This document shows, piece by piece, positions 20,782 through 27,043 of a DNA stretch of 27,043 bases (the stretch's first letter is position 1; each line of letters opens with the position of its first letter). The stretch is taken from NCBI GenBank assembly GCA_035259145.1, contig DATFWQ010000277.1, positions 1 to 27,043 on the forward strand, given 5' to 3'. Origin of the DNA: CF-161 sp035259145 (GTDB taxonomy: Bacteria; Chloroflexota; Dormibacteria; Dormibacterales; Dormibacteraceae). The notes beneath the pieces are model-generated. The model searched no databases. It was not told the DNA's origin and saw only the letters and a program-made list of their open reading frames with translations. The translations under genes were made by a program, and so were the position numbers.

Positions 20782-22554
20782 TTAGTACAGGTTGAGGGCG
20801 GCGCGGGCGATGTCGCGGATGACCTGTGCGCCAAACTGGCCGGGCGTGGTCGTGAAGACGCAGATCGCGAACGGGTCGCCTGACAGAAAGACCACCCCAC
20901 AGTCATTGGCCACGCCGTTGTCGGGGTCGGTACCGATCTTGTGGGCGACTGTCGCCGTCCGGCTGACGTAGTAGGGCAGCCAGTCGTTGAACTGCGTCGT
21001 CTCCAGCAGATTGAGAAGCCGCTGGGTCGACGTCTGGTTGAGGAGCTGGCCCCTCGCGAGCTGAGCCATCATCCGCCCGGCCGAGCGCGCCGAGCAGCCG
21101 TTGGTCGCCTGCTGGCAGTCGCCCGCGCCGACGGAGGCCGCGTACGCGTCGATCTGGGAATCGCCCAGCACGCGGCGCAGTGCCCTCCAGGCGGTGTTGT
21201 CGCTCTGCTGAATGAGCAGCGACAGGAGCTGGTCGTACGAGAACATGTCGCCGGGATGGGCCGTATAGATCAAGCTCCCGGTCCCGCTCATGAAGTCTTC
21301 GGGATGGAGGTCGATCTGGTCGCCCAGTGAGATCTGCACCGAGTCGGACTGGTGCAGCAGATAAAGCGCCTCCGGCATCTTGATCACGCTCGCCGCCTCC
21401 ATCGAGGTCGTGTCACCCAGTGAGACCGTAAGCCCGGATCTCAAGCCTTCCATGTAGACGCCGAAGGTGCCTCCCTGGGCGCTCAGGTAGCTCTTGAGGC
21501 CGTTGGTGAACGAGCTCGCGTCGCGGCCCACGGGGATGGGTGTGAGCGTCACGTCGGTCGCCTGGTTCCAGTTCACGCTGGCCTGGGCTGCTGCCGGCCA
21601 GGTGGTGGCCGAACGCCAGCTTACCGTGTGCTGGCCAGTCGGGATCTTGCCGCTGAACGGGCTTCCGCTCAGGCTCTGGCCGTCGAGGGTCAGCTCGCCG
21701 CCGCCTGGTGCACTGATGTTCAGGGTCCCCGTCTTCCGCTCAAGCTGAGCGCGGACGGTCACAGCGTCATCCTTGCCGACCTGGACCTCGGTCTGCCAGG
21801 GGACGAAGAGGTCTGTCACGAAGGCGACCTGGTGGGCGCCTGCCAGCACGGCGAGATCACAGGGCGTGCTCTGGCAGTCGGCCGACGGCTCACCATCCAC
21901 CTGTGCGGCCTGGCCGGCCGGGTCGCTGTCGAGGTGCAGCCTGGCGAACTGCCGTGGCAGCGTGAGCTGGATGCTTGGCGTCTCGTCCAGCACCAGCGAC
22001 ACCTGCTGTGATCCGGAGTCATGCTGACTCAAGAGCGCCGTCACGCTGACATCGCCGAGGACGTTCGGCAGCGTCATCTGGAACCGGCCCTCCAGGTTGG
22101 TCATGACGGCGTTGACCACGTTGGAGAGATACGCGAACGTGACAACGGCTCCTGGCAGCTGAGCGCCCGTCTCGTCAACCACGACGCCTGACAGCCGCGG
22201 CCACCGATGCATTACGAGCCGGCCCCCACCGGTCTTCACCGGCACGAACCCCGGTGCCAGGACCGTCAGCTTGATTGGAGCATAGGGCCAGCGTCGGGCA
22301 CCGATCCGATACCTGCCATTAGGGTCGCTGCGGACCTCGCCAGCCGGTGAGAAGAGGGTTGACACCTCGCTGACGATCGCGTCGGCGACAGGGCGCCCGG
22401 CGGCGTCGACCAGCTGGCCGCTGGAGGGCACCGGCGTGGCAGTCCACATGGCCGCGCCGGCCGTCACGAACAGAGTGCCCAGCAGCGCTCCACCGACCAG
22501 CCACCGCGGCCGGTGCGACCCAGGGGCCGTGAGTTCGCGCCGATCGTACGCCAC
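20782..22554 (-). CDS. Membrane-anchored beta-lactamase-fold serine hydrolase with PEGA-like domains
   Basis: The 590-aa protein has an N-terminal membrane span at about 18-37, so the rest is outside the cytoplasm. Two carboxypeptidase-regulatory-like beta-sandwich repeats (about 45-115 and 120-200) and two PEGA-like segments (about 203-270 and 275-340) follow. Residues about 345-590 form a class A beta-lactamase/PBP-like domain with S389-V-I-K392, S451-D-N453 and K539-I-G541. The usual KTG is KIG, and no clear class A Omega-loop Glu was identified, so it may be a peptidase or a penicillin-interacting protein rather than a drug-degrading lactamase. The GTG at 22554 begins 32 bases after livF on the same strand, so it may be the last gene of the liv transcript. 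Confidence 0.82.
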   Translation of the reverse strand: MAYDRRELTAPGSHRPRWLVGGALLGTLFVTAGAAMWTATPVPSSGQLVDAAGRPVADAIVSEVSTLFSPAGEVRSDPNGRYRIGARRWPYAPIKLTVLAPGFVPVKTGGGRLVMHRWPRLSGVVVDETGAQLPGAVVTFAYLSNVVNAVMTNLEGRFQMTLPNVLGDVSVTALLSQHDSGSQQVSLVLDETPSIQLTLPRQFARLHLDSDPAGQAAQVDGEPSADCQSTPCDLAVLAGAHQVAFVTDLFVPWQTEVQVGKDDAVTVRAQLERKTGTLNISAPGGGELTLDGQSLSGSPFSGKIPTGQHTVSWRSATTWPAAAQASVNWNQATDVTLTPIPVGRDASSFTNGLKSYLSAQGGTFGVYMEGLRSGLTVSLGDTTSMEAASVIKMPEALYLLHQSDSVQISLGDQIDLHPEDFMSGTGSLIYTAHPGDMFSYDQLLSLLIQQSDNTAWRALRRVLGDSQIDAYAASVGAGDCQQATNGCSARSAGRMMAQLARGQLLNQTSTQRLLNLLETTQFNDWLPYYVSRTATVAHKIGTDPDNGVANDCGVVFLSGDPFAICVFTTTPGQFGAQVIRDIARAALNLY

Positions 22555-22586
22555 CTAGTTGTTTCCCGAATCAGCCCTGAAACCCG

Positions 22587-23279
22587 TCAGACGCCGAGGA
22601 TGCGGTGGAGCACGTCGCTGCCACGTGCCTTGTCAGCGGGGAGCACCTCGACGATCCGCCCTTTCTCCATAAACGCTGCGCGGTCGGCCACTCGTAACGC
22701 CACCTGGTGGTTTTGTTCCGCCAGGAGAATCGAGACGCCAGTCGACCTGAGAGTCCTCAGCAGGGAGACGATCGACTGCACGACCACCGGGGCCAGGCCC
22801 TCGGCGGGCTCGTCCAGCAGCATGACCGCCGGATTGCTCATCAGCCCCCGGCCGATTGCCAGCATCTGACGCTCGCCACCCGACAGGCCTCCTGCAAGAT
22901 TTGTCTTGAGCGATTCCAGCCTGGGGAACATCTCGAAGACCCGTCGCAGGTCCCAGCCTGAGCGGCCATCAGAATGAGCGGTCAGCTCCAGGTTCTCCAG
23001 AACCGTCAGGTTGGGGAAGCAGCGTGCGCCAGACGGCACGTAGGCGATGTGGCCCTTGGTCCGGCGGTATGGGGGCCAGCGGCTGATGTCGAGGTCCCCG
23101 ACGCGGATGGTGCCGGTCGCTCCTGGCAGCAGGCCGACGATGCCCATGAGCGTTGTGGTCTTGCCGGCGCCGTTGCGGCCCAGCAGCGTGACCAGCTCGC
23201 CGTCGGCGACGTCGAGGTCGAGGTCGAAGATGACGTGGCTCTTCCCGTAGCGGACGTCGAGTCCGCGGACCTCGAGCAT
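22587..23279 (-). CDS. livF: Branched-chain amino acid ABC transporter ATP-binding protein LivF
   Basis: The 230-aa cytoplasmic ATPase energises uptake together with LivG. Walker A GRNGAGKT lies at 34-41, the ABC signature LSGGERQ at 132-138, Walker B VMLLDEP at 152-158 and the switch His region in AEQNHQVAL near 195. The family's Q-loop is usually VP.GR..FP; here it is VPSGARCFPNLTV at 81-93, with Ser instead of the customary Gln or Glu. The ATG at 23279 overlaps the stop of the repeat-derived open frame as TGATG. It is the last transporter subunit of the liv operon. The substrate class, branched-chain amino acid or similar amide, rests on family membership only. Confidence 0.93.
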   Translation of the reverse strand: MLEVRGLDVRYGKSHVIFDLDLDVADGELVTLLGRNGAGKTTTLMGIVGLLPGATGTIRVGDLDISRWPPYRRTKGHIAYVPSGARCFPNLTVLENLELTAHSDGRSGWDLRRVFEMFPRLESLKTNLAGGLSGGERQMLAIGRGLMSNPAVMLLDEPAEGLAPVVVQSIVSLLRTLRSTGVSILLAEQNHQVALRVADRAAFMEKGRIVEVLPADKARGSDVLHRILGV

Positions 23280-23545
23280 CAGAAAAAGGACTCCCCTCTC
23301 GTCACAGGCGTGGTGGGTAGGGCCGGCTTTGCCGGTCCGAATGAGTTGTCACGATCGCCGGCCGGACGGGGCCCGCCGGGAGGGGGTCCGGAGGGGGAGG
23401 CCTGCCTCCCCCTGCCCATCGTCACAGGCGTGGTGGGTAGGGCCGGCTTTGCCGGTCCGAATGAGTTGTCACGATCGCCGGCCGGACGGGGCCCGCCGGG
23501 AGGGGGTCCGGAGGGGGAGGCCTGCCTCCCCCTGCCCGTAATCAT
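23279..23545 (-). CDS. Repeat-derived 88-codon frame bridging livMG and livF
   Basis: The frame consists almost entirely of two 40-residue units rich in Pro, Gly and Arg, for example ASPSGPPPGGPRPAGDRD and FGPAKPALPTTPVT. Its ATG overlaps the livMG stop (TGATG at 23543-23547) and its TGA overlaps the livF start (TGATG at 23277-23281). There is no known domain, signal peptide or membrane span. It may not make a useful protein; translation through it could simply keep ribosomes coupled from livMG to livF across an inserted repeat. The composition and the open complementary strand are typical of GC-rich repeats, so the coding call is cautious. Confidence 0.35.
   Translation of the reverse strand: MITGRGRQASPSGPPPGGPRPAGDRDNSFGPAKPALPTTPVTMGRGRQASPSGPPPGGPRPAGDRDNSFGPAKPALPTTPVTRGESFF
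23299..23537. repeat. Perfect 119-bp tandem repeat, two units at 120-bp period
   Basis: Bases 23299-23417 and 23419-23537 are identical. Each unit contains hairpin GCCGGC-TTT-GCCGGT (23322-23336, 23442-23456) and a strong GGGGGAGGC-CT-GCCTCCCCC hairpin (23393-23412, 23513-23532). The block is flanked by the 6-base direct repeat CATCAG at 23277-23282 and 23543-23548, as left by insertion, or by the two natural TGATG overlaps. The lack of any divergence between the units suggests a recent duplication or an assembly artefact. Confidence 0.9.
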
Positions 23546-25410
23546 CAGACCACCGCCTCGGCTTCGAGCTCCCCGAGGTACACCTTCTGAACGTCCGGGT
23601 TGGCGCGCACCTCATCGGGCCCACCCTGCGTCAGTACCCGGCCCTGGTACATCACGGTTACGGTTCGCGCAGTCCCGAAGACTACCTCCATGTCGTGCTC
23701 GCAGAAGAGCAGGGTCAGCTGTTTCTCCAGGGCGACACGGCGGACAAGCTCCATGGCCTTCTCCGTCTCGAAAGGGGACATGCCTGCGGTCGGCTCGTCG
23801 AGCAGGACCAGCGTCGACCCGAGTGCCAGAGATATCGCGATCTCGATCGCGCGTTGATCGCCGTGTGACAGCTGGCCGGCGGGCAGCGTCGCGTACCGGT
23901 CGAGCCCGACGGCCTCCAGCAGCTGCATAGCGTCGTCGCGGAACATGCGGTCGGCCCGCCCGAACGGCCGCACCGTACGGCCGCGGTGGGCGAGCATCGA
24001 GTACTGGAGGTTCTGCAGAACGGTCAGCCTTGGGAAGATCATCGTGATCTGGAAGGCGCGGCCGATGCCGGCCTTTGCGATCGTGTGCGGTGGGTGGCCT
24101 GTGATGTCCCTGCCCGCGAACAGCACCCTTCCTGTGCTCGGCTTCAAGCGGCCTGTGATCAGGTTGAAGAGGGTGGACTTGCCGGCGCCGTTGGGCCCGA
24201 TGATCGCGTGCCGGTCGCCGGCGTGGACTACCAGATCAACGTTCTGAACCGCCCGCAGCCCACCGAACGAGCGCGACAGGTTCTCCACCACCAGCAGCGG
24301 CTCGCCGCGTTCGACCCGGGCCTGATCCGCCTGGACCGCCTCGATGCGAACGACCTTGCCGACGTCAGCCCGCTCGATCGACTCCCCACCGCTTTCGATC
24401 TGCTCTGGTTCCGGCTCGTGGCGGAATCGCGTGCGCAGAGTCGTGAACAGCTCGGGCAGAGCCGAGAAGCCGCCCGGGACGACGAGGACGACCCCGAGCA
24501 CGATCGCGCCCAGAAGGACGTCGAACTGGTACGGGAAGTTCTTGCTGAGCAGGTTGTCCAGCAGCGTGTAGACGAGTGCGCCGATGGCCGGGCCCAGGAA
24601 TGTGCCGGTGCCGCCCAGCAGCGCGACCACCACCGGTTGGGCGTTTTGAGTCCAGTAGAGCATCTCCGGGAACGCCTCCTGCTGGAAGAGGGCGAAGAGG
24701 CCTCCGGCGACGCCGGCGAAAGTGGCCGCGATCGTGAAGACGGCCAGCTCGTAAGCCTTGACGTTGATCCCGATGGCACGGGCACGCTCGCGGTTCTCGC
24801 GAATCGCCGCCAGCGCGGCACCGAACGGCGATCGGGTCAGGGCGAACATCAGCCCCAGGCTGACACCGACCACGGCGCTGACGAAGTAATAGAGGGCGGT
24901 GAAGTCACTCAGCTTCTCAGGCAGGTCGAGGCCATGGATGCCGTTGTCCCCACTCGTGACCGCGTACCAGCCGAAGGCGATGGAGAAGAGGACCTGCGAT
25001 ATCGCAAGCGTGAGTAGAGAGAAGTAGAGCCGGACTGCTCGCAGCGCCGCCAGGCCGGTGACCAGCCCGAATACCGCCGCCACCAGCGGGGCAAGCGCCA
25101 ATCCGACCAGCACCGGAACGTGGAAGCGCTGGAACAGCAGCGCGACCGTGTAGGCGCCCACGCCGTAATAGGCTGCGTGGGCGAAGGAGACCATGCCCGC
25201 GTAACCGAGCATCAGGTTGTACGAGACGGCCCAGAGCGCCAGCACCACCGCCGACGTGGCCAGGAAAATCTCGAACTTGGCGCTGATGTCGGGGTTGGCG
25301 AGCTCGTGCAGGCCCGCCAGAGGCGGAATCAGCAGGACGAAAGCGATGAACATCACGGCCACCGTCCACCGGAATCGGGCAGACCGTGGCAGATGGAGAC
25401 GGGAGATCAC
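23545..25410 (-). CDS. LivM-LivG fusion: permease plus ATP-binding subunit
   Basis: The 621-aa product fuses two subunits that are usually separate. Residues about 1-330 are LivM-like with about 9-10 membrane spans, including the LMLGYAGMVSFAHAAYYGVGAYT signature and LLGGTGTFLGPAIGA. An acidic linker of about 40 residues (about 330-370) leads to the LivG-like ATPase with Walker A GPNGAGKST at 405-413, the Q-loop in RAFQITMIFPRLT, ABC motif LSHGDQR at 514-520 and Walker B LVLLDEPT at 534-541. The fused ATPase would sit on the cytoplasmic side. The GTG at 25410 overlaps the livH stop as GTGA; a GTG-type start at 25437 is less likely. Its stop overlaps the repeat-derived frame. Confidence 0.93.
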   Translation of the reverse strand: MISRLHLPRSARFRWTVAVMFIAFVLLIPPLAGLHELANPDISAKFEIFLATSAVVLALWAVSYNLMLGYAGMVSFAHAAYYGVGAYTVALLFQRFHVPVLVGLALAPLVAAVFGLVTGLAALRAVRLYFSLLTLAISQVLFSIAFGWYAVTSGDNGIHGLDLPEKLSDFTALYYFVSAVVGVSLGLMFALTRSPFGAALAAIRENRERARAIGINVKAYELAVFTIAATFAGVAGGLFALFQQEAFPEMLYWTQNAQPVVVALLGGTGTFLGPAIGALVYTLLDNLLSKNFPYQFDVLLGAIVLGVVLVVPGGFSALPELFTTLRTRFRHEPEPEQIESGGESIERADVGKVVRIEAVQADQARVERGEPLLVVENLSRSFGGLRAVQNVDLVVHAGDRHAIIGPNGAGKSTLFNLITGRLKPSTGRVLFAGRDITGHPPHTIAKAGIGRAFQITMIFPRLTVLQNLQYSMLAHRGRTVRPFGRADRMFRDDAMQLLEAVGLDRYATLPAGQLSHGDQRAIEIAISLALGSTLVLLDEPTAGMSPFETEKAMELVRRVALEKQLTLLFCEHDMEVVFGTARTVTVMYQGRVLTQGGPDEVRANPDVQKVYLGELEAEAVV

Positions 25411-26291
25411 TGCTCGGGCGTCCCGAACAGCCCCCACGGACGGATGATCAGCACCGCCGCCATGATGAGGAACACGAAGGCCAGCGCGAACTGGTTCGTG
25501 TACTGGTTCTGGAGGCCGAAGGAGTACACCTCACCCACGATCACAGAGCCCACCAGCGAGCCCAGGATGCTGCCCAGGCCGCCGATCACGCTGATCGCGA
25601 AGGCCAGCACCAGCACATCCGTGTCCATCGAGGACAGGACCGCCTGGCTTGGCGCGACGATGACACCTCCCAGCGCGGCGAGGCAGGCCCCGATGACGAA
25701 GACGGTGGTGAACAGACGGCCCACGTCGATGCCGCTGGCGCTGAGCAGCTCAGGATCGGACACAGCGGCGCGGATGTTGCGCCCCAGTGGAGTCCGGTAA
25801 AGCATCAGGTACACGCCGGCCGCAATCAGGATCGCGGCCACGATCATGACCAGGGAGTAGACGGAATAGCTGAACCCGGCCAGGCCCAGCGAGCCGTTGA
25901 ACTGTGCCGGGACCTTCATCGTCCTGTAGTTGGGTCCGAAGACGATTCGAACCAGGCCGGCGATGATCAGCGTGACGGCGTATGTGCCGAGGAGCTGGAC
26001 CAGGTGCGCCTCACGGTACACGCGGCGGAGGACGACGATCTCGATCAGGGCGCCTACGAGGCCGGTTATGATCACCGCGGCCAGCAGCCCGCCCCAGAAG
26101 CCAAGCGCAACGCCCAGCTTCTCCGCCACGACGACGGTTACGAACGCCGCGATCATGTAGAGGGAGCCGTGCGCCATGTTGATCACACGAAGCGCTCCGA
26201 ACACCAGTGACAGCCCGGCGGCCACTATGAACAGGTAGGCGGCGTTGGACAGGCCGCCTACCGCGAACAACAAAACCTGCGCCGGATTCAA
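25407..26291 (-). CDS. livH: Branched-chain amino acid ABC transporter permease LivH
   Basis: The 294-aa integral membrane protein has about 8 hydrophobic spans. It carries LivH signatures: GLSNAAYLFIVAAGLSLVFGALRVINMAHGSLYMIAA, a LRRVYREAHLVQLLGTYAV stretch near residue 80, YRTPLGRNIRAAVSDPELLSASGID in the cytoplasmic loop and GGLGSILGSLVGSVIVG near the C-terminus. It would pair with the LivM half of the fusion. The TTG at 26291 is chosen because AGGA lies 7 bases before it and the stop of the upstream gene is only 22 bases away; longer frames to 26387 overlap that gene. Confidence 0.92.
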   Translation of the reverse strand: MNPAQVLLFAVGGLSNAAYLFIVAAGLSLVFGALRVINMAHGSLYMIAAFVTVVVAEKLGVALGFWGGLLAAVIITGLVGALIEIVVLRRVYREAHLVQLLGTYAVTLIIAGLVRIVFGPNYRTMKVPAQFNGSLGLAGFSYSVYSLVMIVAAILIAAGVYLMLYRTPLGRNIRAAVSDPELLSASGIDVGRLFTTVFVIGACLAALGGVIVAPSQAVLSSMDTDVLVLAFAISVIGGLGSILGSLVGSVIVGEVYSFGLQNQYTNQFALAFVFLIMAAVLIIRPWGLFGTPEQ

Positions 26292-26313
26292 TTGAGGGTC
26301 CTGGAGACGTTGA

Positions 26314-27043
26314 TCAGGACTTCCAGGAGGGACAGAGCGCGAAATCCGTGGTAGTGGGGTTGCCGCCCTTCTCGCACTTGCCGTCACGGAGCTCGTTCAC
26401 CAGGGTCATCGGCATGATGATGTCGTCGCCCTTCAGGTTGGTGACCTCCTTGAGGGTCGGAAACGGATACTTTCCGCCGCTGTCTGCGGTGGTGCCGATG
26501 GTCTCGCCGACGTTCGCCTGCTGGTCGCCGGTGCGGATCGTGAACGTGTAGCCGCGCAGGCTCTGGAACGACTTCCCCACGATCTGCTTGAGGACCTTGT
26601 CGCTGTCGAAGGAGCCGGCCGCGTTCGCGGCCTTGGCCCAGACCTGCACCGCGTCGAAGTCCATCACAGCCCAATCCGACGGGTATTCGTTGCTGTAACG
26701 GGCCCGATACCGCTTGACGAAGTCGTCGATCCGGGGGTTGGAGAGCGCGAAGAACGGGGCGCGCATATACAGGTGCATGCCCAGCGGGTAGCTCGAGGTC
26801 AGGGCGCTGAGGTCGTCGACGCTGGAGAGCGTGGTCATCGGGTACTTCTTGAAGAAGTCGGGGTCCACTCCGATCGCCTGCTTGATGAAGTTGACCTGAT
26901 CCGCCGAGAAGATGTTGGAGTAGACGAGGTCGGGCTTGGCCGCCTGGATGGCGCTGATCGTCGAGTCCCACCGCGGGTTGGTCGGGAAGGGCACGTACCA
27001 CGTGCTCTCAGAGTTGACGATCTCAGTCGATGGGCTGGCCTTC
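26314..27043 (-). CDS. ABC transporter substrate-binding protein, LivK-like (N-terminus off the window)
   Basis: This frame is open from its TGA at 26314 to the right edge, giving about 243 residues without the N-terminus. The sequence is that of a periplasmic-binding-protein-like I (Leu/Ile/Val-binding) domain: DSTISAIQAAKPDLVYSNIFSADQVNFIKQA, a YPLGMHLYMRAPFF loop, DFVKRYRARYSNEYPSDWAVMDFDAVQVWAKAA and DSDKVLKQIVGKSFQSLRGYTFTIRTGDQQA. The final residues hold a cysteine pair (CEKGG...LCPSWKS). It would capture the substrate outside the membrane and is the first visible gene of the liv operon. Signal peptide or lipobox cannot be judged. Confidence 0.88.
   Translation of the reverse strand, partial: KASPSTEIVNSESTWYVPFPTNPRWDSTISAIQAAKPDLVYSNIFSADQVNFIKQAIGVDPDFFKKYPMTTLSSVDDLSALTSSYPLGMHLYMRAPFFALSNPRIDDFVKRYRARYSNEYPSDWAVMDFDAVQVWAKAANAAGSFDSDKVLKQIVGKSFQSLRGYTFTIRTGDQQANVGETIGTTADSGGKYPFPTLKEVTNLKGDDIIMPMTLVNELRDGKCEKGGNPTTTDFALCPSWKS

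Noticed and set aside
20782..22554. Calling the serine hydrolase an antibiotic-resistance beta-lactamase
   Set aside because: KTG is replaced by KIG, a class A Omega-loop Glu is not evident, and the long PEGA-like part is unlike resistance enzymes.
23329..23541. Plus-strand frame of 70 codons in the tandem repeat
   Set aside because: It has no ribosome site or overlap with neighbours on that strand; its openness follows from the 120-base period.

Overview
The window is about 27 kb of GC-rich, densely packed bacterial chromosome. It has no tRNA or rRNA gene, transposase, phage gene or CRISPR array, and no gene-free stretch reaches 300 bases. Housekeeping genes dominate: coaA, dxs, thiD, mrp, rsmE and a thioredoxin reductase. 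Together with an ArsR regulator of an actinobacterial style, frequent -10 boxes placed 6-8 nt before start codons (which suggests leaderless mRNAs) and fused transporter and oxidoreductase genes, this fits an uncultured soil-type member of Actinomycetota, Chloroflexota or Dormibacterota. The phylum cannot be decided from the sequence alone.

Left part (1-9156). The 5' end of a flavin-reductase-like gene leaves the window on the minus strand. Opposite it lie two tandem, clearly paralogous two-domain GNAT acetyltransferases. A short direct repeat with hairpins follows. A minus-strand ArsR-type regulator gene is translationally coupled to a 77-aa protein and has a textbook promoter overlapped by a perfect inverted repeat. 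Next come coaA (CoA biosynthesis), a divergent DUF2203 gene, dxs (isoprenoid precursors), and divergent metY (sulfhydrylation of O-acetylhomoserine) with a CoA-binding YccU-like protein.

Middle part (9157-19136). A LutB-LutA fusion oxidoreductase is coupled to a DUF255/thioredoxin-fold protein. A DUF1905 gene with a perfect Shine-Dalgarno follows. A TPP riboswitch then controls an NCS1-type permease (probably for the thiamine pyrimidine precursor) and the overlapping thiD. Divergent from this are a FixX-like ferredoxin and a thioredoxin reductase. On the minus strand come a YfcE-like phosphoesterase, the Mrp Fe-S carrier ATPase and a DUF971 gene. The DUF971 gene appears to use a CTG start overlapping the mrp stop and is easily missed.

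Right part (19108-27043). A family-4-like uracil-DNA glycosylase, a 38-aa single-span membrane peptide and rsmE are followed by a minus-strand branched-chain amino acid ABC transporter operon, read from right to left: substrate-binding protein (cut by the window edge), LivH, a fused LivM-LivG, LivF, and then a membrane-anchored serine hydrolase of the beta-lactamase fold with PEGA-like domains. Between livMG and livF sits a perfect 119-bp sequence repeated at a 120-bp period. It forms an open frame whose start overlaps the livMG stop and whose stop overlaps the livF start. This is the most unusual structure in the window. A second notable element is a palindromic repeat found twice, both times between convergent gene ends.
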